In this document: positions 50,689 to 62,240 of the stretch, piece by piece
Layout of the letters: every line of letters starts with the position of its first letter
Numbering within the stretch: position 1 is the first letter of the stretch
Assembly (NCBI GenBank): GCA_013397435.1
Contig: VZRG01002980.1
Coordinates: forward strand, 1 to 64,000
Direction: 5' to 3'
Source: Erythrocercus mccallii
Lineage: Eukaryota; Chordata; Aves; Passeriformes; Dicruridae
DNA length: 64,000 bases
The notes under the pieces: model-generated
What the model was told of the DNA's origin: nothing
The model's database searches: none
What the model saw: the letters and a program-made list of their open reading frames with translations, nothing else
Made by a program: the position numbers and the translations under genes

Positions 50689-51362
50689 TGTTATAGATGA
50701 AGCAGCCAATCGAATTGATATAATAAAACAATTTTATTATTTACAAAATAATTTGGGAAAAAGCCACGAAACAAACCAACAAAGTGCCGGACCTAGGAAT
50801 CCGGCACTGGTGGAGCAGAGAGACACGTCTATTTGGCCAACAACTCTCTGTCCACGTGTTGCCTTTCAGCAGTCCAGTTCTTATACCCTTTTAGATAGCC
50901 TCCAGCTAGGGCTGACAATAGAAAATGTTCTCTTATGGTGCAGATATTGTTCATAATAGAAAAATATTGGTCTCTGGTCCTGCTGAAAGGACCTTCCAGT
51001 TCGGCTGAAAAGCATCTTAGTTTTGCTGAAGAGGTGTCTTAGTCTTGCTCAAAAGATTTCTTGGGAGGGGTGCCTTTCTTGATTAGACCATTGAGAGAGG
51101 CAGATGGCTTGCTTGATGAGGTTCCCAGTTATCAGTCGCGGACATCAGGCATGAATAGGAGGTCGCTGGCCGCGGCCATCTGCGGGTGCGCAGTTCTCCA
51201 CCTAGCTTACAAATGCAAATGAAGTCTCCCCTCCCAGGTTTCAAGGTTTCCCCTCGAAACAGCTGTTTGGAGTTTGCTTTACCAGAGACAAATTTCAACT
51301 GTATTATTTTATACACAATATAAACCCCTAAGCACAAATTATTCAAACACACATATATAACA
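50689..51362 (-). mobile_element. Solo LTR nested inside another LTR
   Basis: A 674-bp insert beginning TGTTATAGATG and ending ATATATAACA. ATAG lies on both sides (50685-50688 and 51363-51366), a 4-bp direct repeat. The sense strand is minus: AATAAA on that strand (plus TTTATT at 50733-50738) and a TATA-like GGTATAA (plus TTATACCC at 50881). An R-region hairpin lies at 50784-50807. Its nearest relative is the LTR at 53163-53877, alignable end to end. Confidence 0.9.
50784..50807 (-). other. R-region hairpin of nested LTR
   Basis: GTGCCGGA (50784-50791) pairs with TCCGGCAC (50800-50807), eight pairs with an 8-base loop holding CCTAGG. Confidence 0.8.
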
Positions 51363-52164
51363 ATAGGAAAACCAGTTATTTACTAGTATGTATAACAAGG
51401 CAAACAAAATGACAACTTACAGCATTGACAACAAAACAGAACCAGGAACCTCGTGACAGCCTTCTCGGCTGAGACAGGAAGGGATGGAGGAGAGGCTTTG
51501 TTTCACAAAACCCTGGGGCAGTCTGATCCTGGTGCTCCTGCAGGAGTCCAAGGAGCACCAAGCTGGAACAGCAGGAATGAGCAGAAATCCTGGGCTGGTG
51601 GATGAGATATACCAGAAGCTCCACGGTGCTAGCTGAAACTGCGGGATGTCCCGTCAGGGCAGGGGGTGCGGGGTTACAGCGTAGCAAAGGCCCAGAGCAG
51701 AGCCGAAGAAGCGGCAAGGGCGCGATAGTGGTGGCTGGGCTCCCAGCAGGGCAGGAAAAGGCGAGCTCAGGATTCCTGGACACATGAGCAGATGGTGGTT
51801 GATCCCTAGGACTGGGCTCCGGTGGTGACAGTGAATTCTCCCTACAGTAAGCAACAGCTTCAGCCTCCTCCTTCCTATGCCGAGAGAGAGAGCGAGCAGC
51901 TGCCCCCAGCCCCGTCCTTTACCTGTCCCCAAAACTCGCAGTATCTTCCCCCTCCAAAAGAAACTCCCAGAGACAAAAGAAGCGTAGCCAGGTGCTGCAC
52001 TGCTCTCCTCTGGCCACTTCTTTGTTTTGCTTAAGTACCCATAAGTACCCAGTAGTTAATTTCCTAACAACTTATGGGAAAAAATTCTCTAAGTAAAAAA
52101 GAAACAAATCTAACCCCCAACACTAAGAAAATCCAACTTTTAGCAAAAAATATTGTCCAGGACA

Positions 52165-53157
52165 GCTGCTGTCCTGAAATAAATCAGGAAAATATATTTG
52201 TTCTAGGTATCTGCAACTGAATATGTGTTTCTAAGTCTGGCAGTTGGTAACAAGGTTTTTCTTAGTCTGTAGGATGAATATCTTAAGTATTCCTGTGTAA
52301 CAAATGTTCAATAGTTAGCAATTAATCAATTGTTTAATCGAATAGCTCACAACAGCATGAAAATCTTCATCCCATAAATTGCAAGGAAGGTGGAGTAAAG
52401 AGCAAAATCAGAGGCGTAACCTGAAAGGCGTAAGTAGCAAACCTTGAATTTGCAATGGGCAAAATTCAGAGACCCAGCTCGTCTCTGGGTTGTTGCTGCT
52501 GTTCAGCTGTAGGAAAACAACTGAACACCGTGAAAGATCACCAAGACTGAGGAAGTTCATGTATGGAGCTGATTGGGTATCTTAAAGGTCGATGTGGAAG
52601 GTTACAACTCCCAGGAAGGAAAAAATGAGTTGTTTTTCATCCTGTCTAGATAGAATTTTGGTCTTCAAAGTCAGTTCTACACAAAAACCCCCTAACAAGA
52701 AAACAAATTAGTTAATGCTTCTTAATTCTCAACTCTCACTTGCTGTGAAGCCAGCTCTGCAAGAAGTTATTCTAATTTATTCTAGCCCCTTCCCTTCCCT
52801 GAAGGCTGATAATAGCTGATTCAGTAAAATCCAGTGAAAAAATATGCTGTAAAATTATAACTTTTTTCAATTGAAATACTTCAGGAAATTTATTTATTTT
52901 AGCAGGAGTCTGTTTCAGGGAAGAGGGGATGTGAAGAGGGGGAAAGATGTCCTGTTTTGACACTTTCCCTTTGAAGCTTCCTGAAGGCAAATGTAATTAC
53001 TTTGTCTGAAAAACGAGGGTGTGGGCTTTGCTTAATTTGAAGCTGTAAAAACTGTTTTTTAATAAATGTAAAGCAAAAGATAGTAAATACTGTCAGTCCC
53101 TTCCCCCTAATAATTTCTTGGCACTTTTTCCATCACGAGCACAACAGAGCTGTAATA
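52165..53157. other. Spacer between LTRs
   Basis: No retroviral reading frame, primer-binding site or polypurine tract was recognised, so this is not the body of a provirus. Confidence 0.5.
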
Positions 53158-53162
53158 GGTTT

Positions 53163-53877
53163 TGTTATAGATGAAATGCCAATCAAATTGATATAATAAA
53201 ACAATTTTATTATTTACAAAATAATTTGGGAAAAAGAAGCCGCAAAACAAACTGACAAAGTGCCGGGCCTAGGAATCCGGCACTGGTGGAACAGAGAAAC
53301 ACATCTATCTGGCCAACAACTCTCTGTCCACGTGTTGCCTTTCACCAGTCCAGTTTTTATACCTTTTAGATAGTCCCCCAGCTAGGGCTGACAATAGAAA
53401 GACAATGTTCTCTTATGGTGCAGATGCAGTTCGTAATAGACAAATATTGGTCTCTGGTCCTGCGGAAAGGACCTTCTAGTTCATCTGAAAAGATGTAGAT
53501 GGTTCCTGACGGACTGATATTGGTCTCTGGTCCGGCTCTTAGTTCTGCTGAGGAGGTGTGTAGCCTTTTTGAAAAGATTTCCCTGGGAGGGGTGCTTCAT
53601 CTATTGATAGAAGCAGATGGCTTTGTTGTCAGGTTCCTAGTTATCAGCCGCAGAGATTGAGCGTGAATAGAAGGTCATTGGCCACGGACATCTGCGGGTA
53701 AGGCAGTGGCAGTTCTCCACCTAGCTTACAAATGCAAATGAAGTCTCCCCTCCCAGGTTTCAAGGTTTCTCCTTGAAACGGCTGTTTGGAGTTTGCTTTA
53801 CCAGAGATTCCAACTGTATTATTTTATACACAATATAAATCCTTAAGCACGAATTATTCTAACACACATATATAACA
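53163..53877 (-). mobile_element. Solo LTR, same family as the nested one, 5-bp TSD
   Basis: A 715-bp LTR from TGTTATAGATG to ATATATAACA with perfect GGTTT duplications (53158-53162 and 53878-53882). It aligns end to end with 50689-51362, with small indels such as an extra segment near 53491-53540. The sense strand is minus. Because it has its own TSD it is a separate insertion, not the partner LTR of a provirus. Confidence 0.92.
53260..53283 (-). other. R-region hairpin of solo LTR
   Basis: GTGCCGG (53260-53266) pairs with CCGGCAC (53277-53283), same place as in the nested copy. The eighth pair is G-T rather than A-T. Confidence 0.8.
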
Positions 53878-53882
53878 GGTTT

Positions 53883-56800
53883 GAACACAATTATTTTTCC
53901 CATTTAATGAATCCATTAACTGATATCAAATGATTCTGCAGGTAATGACACCCAGACCGAAGCCTTTTCTGCTCTTCTGCCTCTGGTTTGAGTTGAATCT
54001 ACCTACATGCCTTTTAAAATATAGTTTCAGTGATCTCTGCATTTAAAGAAAAAACATTCAGCACAACTGAATGCATGGGAAAGAGACAGGTAGAAAGACA
54101 ATTAAGTTGCCATGTAAAAAACCAATACTTTATTTAAATGGGAATAGCTAGGTCAGGTGTCCTGGTGGATTCATGAAATCCCTAGAAATCGCTTCTGCCC
54201 ACTGCTTTTCATCCACACTGCAAAAGAATAAGTCTTTTATGATAAACAATAATTTACTAGAATATCCTTTCTTCATTAAAAAATGAGGGAGTAGTAGTAA
54301 AGAAGGGTAAGTAATGACAATGAGATATGTAAAAGATTAATGATGACCTATATAAACTATTAGATATTAACTTAGAAAGAACTTTTGAATTACTAAGTCA
54401 ATAAAAAAAGCAGCTTGCACTTCTAGTTTAAAAGATAAAAAAACTTCATCCAAAATAAAATTAAGCCATTTGAAAGCAAAACTTGCTGCATGAAAAATAA
54501 GCAAGAAGGAGGTTCATTGCTGTCTTAACTCCTAACCCTTATTTTCCTCCCACCTTCTTCTACCCATCTATCTTCTCTTCCTAGAAGGATTTCCTTGTGT
54601 AAAATAATTTGCCATTAAAAATGTTATAAATGAAGAATTGCCAATCCAAATTTAATGAAAAATTACATCACAGATTCACTTATAACAAAAATTATCTGAA
54701 GCCATCTTAATCACAAGTCTTTTTCATATTTTTTTAAAAGTATTATTCCAATTAAAGTTACATGGAAGTCCTCAGTCTGAACAAAAGTTCCTTATAATTT
54801 TTGCAGACAAGCTGCTTAAAGAAAGCATCAGGGAATAAGTTTAGCTTCTGGTTTAGAAGTATTGACATCATGAAGTTCCCTAGAGGATTCTGCATGAATC
54901 TTCTTGTGATGTTTGTTGATGCCATGTTGAGAAGGGTCCTGAGCAGAATCAGATTGTTAGAGTTTTCATGGCTGAGAAAAGACAAAAGGAAATTTGTTGT
55001 TTGGTTTGATTTTGGGGGGAATTGTTGATGTGGCTTTTTTGTCTTGTTTTTCAAAAAGATCCTTCCTGTGTTGTTTTAAGCTTCTTTTCTGCCACAGCTC
55101 TCAATTTTGAGTACATAACAAAGGAGTCTGTATTTGTGTTTTAGTAATGATGACATTTTCTCCCTACAGAGCCTGCACTAAGTCAAACATTGCAGAGCTG
55201 CTGGCCCATGACCTACTTTTGCTAATGATTGTATACACAGTATACACACACTCCATGATTTACAGTGCATTCATTACTAGTTTGATCCTGCTGCTAAGTG
55301 ATTTGGCCCAAACATCAGATTAATAAACAGAGGTCTGGGTCCAGCCATATCCTAATGGAAAGCTACTCAAGCCACTTGTTTCTGTTGACAGTACAGCACC
55401 GGCTACTCTGCCCTTGTGGCAGCCTGCCATCCCAGAGTGTCATGATTGATGATGAAGTCCCACATAGCTGAGGAACAGCCTGAACAGCTTTTGCAGAGAT
55501 TAAAACAGTCTTTAAAGAAGGAAATAAGCATCTGAATCCAAACAAAAGTGAATGTGCATTATGCAGCTGTAATTCCTGTTCTCTTGTGTGGCTGAATCAC
55601 ATAGAAAATTCAGAGCTGTTCCAGTACGCATTTTGGACTATAACACGCAGACACACACACACTCCATGCCCATGAGGGACAGTCTTTCAGGAAAGAACCT
55701 ACATAGTCATAGTCAAATATTCAACATTCAAAGACCACTCCTACAGGATCAGTTATACTAGAATGGTTTCTGACACATGTCAAAGTAGAGTGCCTAAAAT
55801 TGTTTCAAGAGAGGAAAAAAGTGAGTTAGGTTTCCAGGAGGCAGGCCAAAAAATGCTTAAAGCCCCATGTTCAGGGAAATCATTAGCTATTTGATGTTAG
55901 TTCCACAATATGGGAAACTGCTGTTTTGGCCTGCTGTTTTGGCCCATGTGTTGGTGTTGGAGTTCTCAGAGATGGTGGTTGCAGTAATGCTGTCAGAACC
56001 ACTGAGCAAAACTCCAGCAAAGGAAAACAGCCACAACAAACAAAGGAAATTTCATCTGTCCTGTCTATGGCAAAATTGAGCTAATTTTTTAGCCAAGCCA
56101 CAAAAATACACTTATCCCTGCAGTCTATAGAGATTATAAATTTGGGAGAAATTAACTAATGATTTCGTTTTTAATACAAATTATTTCAGTATTATCTGTT
56201 TCACACAAGATCCAAGAACTTGCAAGTATAGTTTTATTTTATATAACACAAGGGATAACAGACATTTTATGTCTAAAATAGAAAACATCCAGTAATTCTG
56301 TTTTGGACAACTTTAAAGTATGGTTTTCTCTTCAAATGGAATTTTTGGGGTCAGTGGAATGGACTGTGCTTTAGGAAATGTTCACCATTTTGGGGCAATA
56401 ATGGTATTCTCTATCACTATTCACAGTCTACATGCTTTTAGAGCACTTAAGGGTAAACATTTACAGAGATAAAGATTTTCAATCTAAAGTATAACAGAAT
56501 GGAACTCTGTTATTATCAGAGTCAGAAGTTACCCTTGAAAAGTCCATAAGTTACTCCATGAAAAGCATACATAGTAAACCCCAAACCCAATCCTGTTTGC
56601 AAGATAAATCATTTTTAAGAACAGTGATAACCTCAGAGTAATTTGTCAGTATAGTAAATTCTAAGCCCTCAGTGAGACCTCTGCTCTATTTATCACATTT
56701 TAAGTCAGACAGCACTGCTAGTGATGCAGTATTTGACAGACATGGTTCTTGTCAGACATGAGGACTGCTCTACTCTTTTCTTTTACATGACAGCAAAGTT

Positions 56801-57045
56801 CCAGATCTTTACCTCTTTTCAGAAAAGGCTTAGAAGTGAACTGAGAATAGTACAGATTGTCACCTACCAGCATTTGTTGATTATTGAAATTTCTCTTTTA
56901 TGAATGTAGTTTTTCACTAATTCTTATGATTATTTATTTTCCTAATTATTCAATTCTTATATTCCTATTACATTTACCAGTTTGTACTTCGTAATTGTTT
57001 ACATAACTAATTTAGATCACACCCTTTTGCAAAGCCTTTCTTTGA
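53883..57045. other. Unique sequence
   Basis: About 3.2 kb. No LTR, CR1 or RNA gene recognised. The 54758-55054 frames on the two strands mirror each other and have no known relatives. Confidence 0.4.
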
Positions 57046-57552
57046 AATCATAGAATGAATCAGAAAATCATAGAATGACCTGGGTTGGAAGAGATGTTTA
57101 ATACCATTTAGACTCAAACCCTCTGCCATGGGCAGAGACACTTTTCCACTAGACCAGGTTGCTCAGAGATCCATTCAGCCTGACTTTTAACATTTCCAGG
57201 GATGGGGCAGACACAGCTTCTTGGGAAACATGTTCCAGGGCCTCATCACCCTCACAATAAAGAATTTCTTCCTAATATACAATCTAAATCTTGCTCTCCT
57301 TCAGTCTGAAGCCATTCCCCCTTGTCCTTTTACTCCAGGCCCTTGTAAATAGTGTCTCTCCATCTTTCTTGTTGGCTTCCTTCAGGTAGTGAAAGGTCAC
57401 TATTAGGTGACACTGAAGTTTCTCTTTTCCAGGCTGAACAGTGCCAATTCTCTCAGCCTTTCCTTATGGCAAAGCTGCTCCATCTCTCTGATCATCTTGG
57501 TGCCTCTTCTGCACTTGTTTCAACATGTCCATATCCTTCCTGTGCTGGGGAC
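57046..57552 (-). mobile_element. CR1 LINE 3' end, about 500 bp
   Basis: Starts with AATCATAGAATGAATCAG terminal repeats (one unit expanded), GGGTTGGAAGAGATG, GCCATGGGCAGAGACAC, AATAAAGAATTTCTTCCTAA and CCATTCCCCCTTGTCC. It then runs into the CTCTCAGCCTTTCCTTATGG block of ORF2's end. Minus orientation. Confidence 0.92.
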
Positions 57553-57980
57553 ACTTGTTTTCTTTAAGTTTCTTTCACGATTTTCTACAAGTTCAATAAT
57601 GCTCTAGTAAAATAAAATTTCCAATAAAAATTATTACTTTGACATCAAATAATTTAATTTCCTTAAAGGCCCAACGGATGTCCCTTTGTGGATTCTCTTG
57701 GAATTAAGAAGTATCCATAGTAAAATACATTCCACTGGAATACACTGTTCAGTTTACAGAACTAAGAGGAATCTATCAACACAGCATGTCTGGATGTTGA
57801 AATAAATATGTCCATTCATTTGGTACAGCCAAAGAAGTGTTAGAAATATGGTATAGAATAAAAGAGATGCATTACAGTAAGTAGAACTTTTAACCAAGCA
57901 ACAGAAAAAAAACCCCAAACAACAGGACTTACACTTCATATGCACATGAACATCTATGTCTAAGAAGCAGAGGTACACAC
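57553..57980. other. Spacer
   Basis: No element recognised. Confidence 0.4.
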
Positions 57981-58522
57981 TGTTATGAATAAGGGCCAGG
58001 AGACAAATCTCCCTTTTAATGCCTTTATTAAAGATCAGCTCTGGGTGGGGGCCCAAGGGGTCATGCACACTGCCGCTGCTCCCAATGGACGATGCGGAGC
58101 AGGAGGGGTTCAGCTTCGCCACATGGCAGAGCTGGGGCTTCCACCCTCATGAGAGTCCCTAGGAAGGCGCTTGTTGGCTCTCAGTCTAAGGGTGTCATGC
58201 AGATCGAGTTATGCCAAAGTTGTGGTGACAGGATGGAGCAGCTTCATGTTGGTGTTCTGGTGTCCTTCCCTCTGCCAGCTTGGGGGGTATCACTTTTAGT
58301 TTCTGGTGTTGGGTGGGCTCGCTGTTCTAGGGGTCTTTTTCACTGGGTGCTTCTTAATTTGCATACTGCTCTGTGCACACAACCTCATGGGAGCAGTGGA
58401 AGTGACACCCAATGGGAAGGGGATACAGAAGGAATAGTGGAAGGGGTACAGGTACAAGGTACAGAATAAACAGCCGGGGGGATTAACAAATGACAGAGGC
58501 TTTGATAACAGTAACATTAACA
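57981..58522 (-). mobile_element. Solo LTR, TGTTAATG or TGTTATC start (sense minus)
   Basis: Plus strand starts TGTTATGAATAAGGGCC at 57981. A minus-strand AATAAA (plus TTTATT near 58023) lies close to this 3' end, as expected for R/U5. The sense start is either at 58510 (TGTTATCAAAGCC) or 58522 (TGTTAATGTTAC). The second choice gives near-matching flanks ACACAC and ACAAAC. GC-richer than its surroundings; frames on both strands (58092-58526) are spurious. Confidence 0.75.
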
Positions 58523-60885
58523 ACAAACATCAATAATTAATTTTATGAACGTTAAACAAGAGATAACAGTTTTATTCTTTACACACACTATATAGCAGAG
58601 ATGCATATAAGTGTTTATAATCTTGTTTCCTAGGGGAAAACAAAGAATTGCTAAAGTGCAACTAGATAACTCAGTTTTAGTCAAAGGATATAAACCATGT
58701 CCCTATGAAGTGATGTTGACAGGAAATAGTAGCATTTAGGTTCTGAAACCTGAAATGAACTTAAAAATTATAACTCCGTGGCCAACTTTAACATTTTCTT
58801 CAGGAGACAAAGTAGTTGTATTCCAGAGTTTTTTAGAGTGAGAGCAAGCTATGTGAAACCTGATTGTAAAGAAGCGAAATGAACTTCAGCAGCTGCCAAG
58901 TGGGGAACCAAACCATGAGTTAGGCAGGAAAACAATTGGAAACCTTTATTTAAATCACAATTCAAAATATCCTTGGATAGATAAGTTTTATTAATTAAGA
59001 TATACAAAAATTTCTCCAAGCTGTAGTTAGATGCATTAACTACTGTCTAATATTGAAAAATCCTGTTCCAAGACAAAATAAGAAACAGGACTAGATAGGC
59101 ACTGCTGGTGATGCCTGTATGATGTATTTGACAGGAAATTAATCCTGACCCCTGATAACAGACAATTCCATAAAGATAAGCTCTTATTAAAAACATAAGG
59201 ATATTGGGTATTTTCTCATCATGGATCCTTATCACATAGTCACATCTTAAGACATTCTTTTCATTTAAGATGACAGTTAAGAAGCCAAAATATTTTTAAT
59301 ATCATGTCTAGGATATTAATTTAGCAAAATTTCTATTTTAGAAGAAAGAGATTTGGAAACCTTATATTACAACTTTCTTCAAGTCTTAGATGATTAGGTG
59401 TAATACAGAATTAGTTCAATCTTTTCTTCACTTAAGATGTGTGTTTCAGTTTTACTTTCCAGTGCTGACCAAAAAGGAAAATAAATAGCCAACTTACACT
59501 AATGTTTCTCTGCTTTTATTTCTGCATTGTCTAGCACTGAACAAGTAAAACAGGCCTTAATAACACAATTTAAATTCTTATAATCTTTTACATTATATTG
59601 TACATACAATTGAAACTATGTTTTTGGAAGCAAAGCAGTAACAATATTAATGAGAGTACCTGTAAAATACTTCTCAGCTTAGCTTGTTTCATTCATCTTT
59701 AACTTCATCAGACAAAAGAAGTCACAGCATTCTTTAAACATTGAATTTGTTTTCTCAGAACTTCATGTAAACTAATGCTATGATGTAATTTTGTAACCTG
59801 CCGCAGGTGTTGAAACTATTTCAAACATTATTTCATATTATTTTAAAAAGTTAGCTTGCCTGCAAAGTGTTTCTATTGTCAGCTGTCAAAAACCTTAATC
59901 TCAGCCCATAAAAAGAACTTGTTGAGTAGCTGAAGGTTTGTTCCAAGTTCTCTGTCTTGTTCCTGAGCACAGTTAGGGAAGGATATATGCTGAAACAGGT
60001 CAACAACCCTTCTTGTTATGAACACTCTTAAGATTTTGTATAGCTGTAACTCTTTTTTTGCTTCTGGCCTTTACTTACAGCCTTGCATAGAGTTTTTTTC
60101 CTCCCTTTGCTCTTTGCATTCTCTTCATTACCAGTGTTCATACCTGATTTGTACTTTTAAGTATTTCATTTAATGTATAAGAATGACCTTGTAAATTAAA
60201 TTTTCAATTTTAAATTTGCTTGTCAAGTATTCCTCAAAATCACTTTGAGTCTGAGAGACTGGCAGAAGACTTTCAGACTCTAAAGGTGAAAAGGAACATT
60301 GAAAGGGTTCCTGCCACCTGGCAAGTTTAATTTGCATATTTATCACTTGGTTTCAATATCATTTTATAAACTATTCAATTTTTTTTGTATCAAAAGCTTT
60401 CCTAAGAGAATTTCTTTATAACCTTCTCTAAGGAATTACAGTGACAATCATATGTAGCTGAATGTGCATAGGAAGGTTCAGTGGTTCTGTGAGAACACTT
60501 AAGGGATAAAACACACATCAAAAATTCTCCTTTGAGTCACTTTACCATTCCTTTCAAAAGGAGTCCTACTTCTTATAATTGTGTACATTTTAAAAGTTTA
60601 ATTTATGATAGCATAACATATTAATACTATGGAGAGAAAGTTGGACATCCTCGTTGAGTGGTCCCTTGGTTGCATTAGATAGTTCAAGATGAAGTGAATA
60701 TTCCTAAGGGTCTTGCTTACTCCAAGAAGTTATAACCTAGGTTGCTGAAATTTTTGAACACTTTCAGGGGCCACTGAAAGTCATAGAGTGGATAGAAATT
60801 GAGCACAGTAGTTGTCAATGTCAGACACTTTTATTGTAGTGATGCAATGACTGGAAAATGAGTCCTTCATTTAAATTGTAGGAAA
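58523..60885. other. AT-rich unique sequence
   Basis: No element recognised with confidence. The stretch 58650-58930 was examined for retroviral coding relics without a clear result. Confidence 0.35.
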
Positions 60886-61562
60886 CTCCTGAAGTGCATT
60901 GGGAAGAGTGTGGCCAGCAGATTCAGGGAGGTGATCCTGCCCCTCTATTCAGCTCTAGTGAGGCCACATCTGGAGTGCTGTGTCCAGTTCTGGGTTCCAC
61001 ATTTCAAGAAACACAAAGAGATACTGGAGAGGGCCCAACAAAGGCCACAAAGATGATGAGGAGTCTGGAGTATCTGTCTTACAAGAGAAATTGCAGGATC
61101 TGGGCCTGGTTAGTCTGGAAAAGAGAAGACTGAGAAGGGATCTCATTAATACATATAAATATCTTAAAGGTGGCTTCCAAGAGGCTGGTGCAAGACTCTT
61201 TTCAGTGGTGCCCAGTGGCAGGACAAGGAGCAGTGGCCAGAAGTCAAAACATAAGAAGATCCACCTCAACATGAGGAAGAACTTCTTTCCACGGAAGATG
61301 TTAGAGCACTGGATCAGGCTGCTCAGGGAGGTAGTGGACTTTCCCTCTCTGGAGGTATTCCAAACCCATCTGGACATGTTCCTGTGTCACTTGCTCAAGG
61401 TGACCCTGCCTGGGCAGAGGGTGCTGCTATCTGGTCTAATTACAGAGGAGTAAAGAGAACTAGGTCTCTGTGAATAAAATGGACCAAACCCAGAAAGGTT
61501 TGAATATGCCCAAAAAAAGTGATTAAAACCAAATGAGGTTAGATCATAGGGGATGGGAAGTG

Positions 61563-61602
61563 CAGGGCAGGGCAGGGCAGGGCAGGGCAGGGCAGGGCAG
61601 GG
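61563..61602. repeat. (GGGCA)n microsatellite, gap edge
   Basis: Eight perfect GGGCA-type units running into the gap. Confidence 0.97.
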
Positions 61603-62022
61603 NNNNNNNNNNNNNNNNNNNNNNNNNNNNNNNNNNNNNNNNNNNNNNNNNNNNNNNNNNNNNNNNNNNNNNNNNNNNNNNNNNNNNNNNNNNNNNNNNN
61701 NNNNNNNNNNNNNNNNNNNNNNNNNNNNNNNNNNNNNNNNNNNNNNNNNNNNNNNNNNNNNNNNNNNNNNNNNNNNNNNNNNNNNNNNNNNNNNNNNNNN
61801 NNNNNNNNNNNNNNNNNNNNNNNNNNNNNNNNNNNNNNNNNNNNNNNNNNNNNNNNNNNNNNNNNNNNNNNNNNNNNNNNNNNNNNNNNNNNNNNNNNNN
61901 NNNNNNNNNNNNNNNNNNNNNNNNNNNNNNNNNNNNNNNNNNNNNNNNNNNNNNNNNNNNNNNNNNNNNNNNNNNNNNNNNNNNNNNNNNNNNNNNNNNN
62001 NNNNNNNNNNNNNNNNNNNNNN
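61603..62022. other. Assembly gap (420 N)
   Basis: A run of undetermined bases flanked by two different purine-rich pentanucleotide repeats, so it is probably an unresolved repeat array inside the LTR. Confidence 0.95.
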
Positions 62023-62116
62023 GAAAAGAAAAGAAAAGAAAAGAAAAGAAAAGAAAAGAAAAGAAAAGAAAAGAAAAGAAAAGAAAAGAAAAGAAAAGAA
62101 AAGAAAAGAAAAGAAA
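62023..62116. repeat. (GAAAA)n microsatellite, gap edge
   Basis: About 18 perfect GAAAA units, decaying to AAGAAGAAAAA at the right edge. Confidence 0.97.
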
Positions 62117-62150
62117 AAGAAGAAAAAGTGAGTGTCTGGACAGCGAGAGT

Positions 62151-62240
62151 GACAGAGATTAAGCAGAAACATATCACCCTTCCAAGGGTCCCAAGGACAG
62201 AGATTAAGCAGAAACATATCACCCTTCCAAGGGTCCCAAG
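62151..62240. repeat. Perfect 2 x 45-bp tandem duplication
   Basis: Unit GACAGAGATTAAGCAGAAAC...GGTCCCAAG occurs twice with no difference (62151-62195 and 62196-62240). Identity suggests a recent duplication. The copy at 39465 has only one corresponding unit. Confidence 0.95.

Larger units (their letters stand above)
50557..52164 (-). mobile_element. LTR, TGTC...CCAACA family, copy 3, split by another LTR
   Basis: Plus strand begins TGTTGGTTTGGAAAGATAGG and resumes after an inserted LTR (50689-51362) at GAAAACCAGTTATTTACTAG. It ends near TTGTCCAGGACA at 52164. The sense strand is minus. The left 130 bases and the resumed part align in reverse complement to the 3' end of the LTR at 23147-24154, without a break where the insert sits, so the insert is younger. 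The 51450-51960 part is GC- and CpG-rich with overlapping open frames on both strands, all spurious. No TSD was confirmed; the right edge is inferred from the TGTC start of its relatives. Confidence 0.82.

Noticed and set aside
51376..52034. GC/CpG-rich patch with 60-135 codon frames, resembling a CpG-island first exon
   Set aside because: It is the interior of the antisense LTR at 50557-52164, matching the layout of its relatives.
58650..58930. Possible retroviral integrase-like relic (GDKVVVFQSFLE in one frame)
   Set aside because: The match is too short and broken by stops, and its strand is wrong for the neighbouring LTR at 57981-58522.
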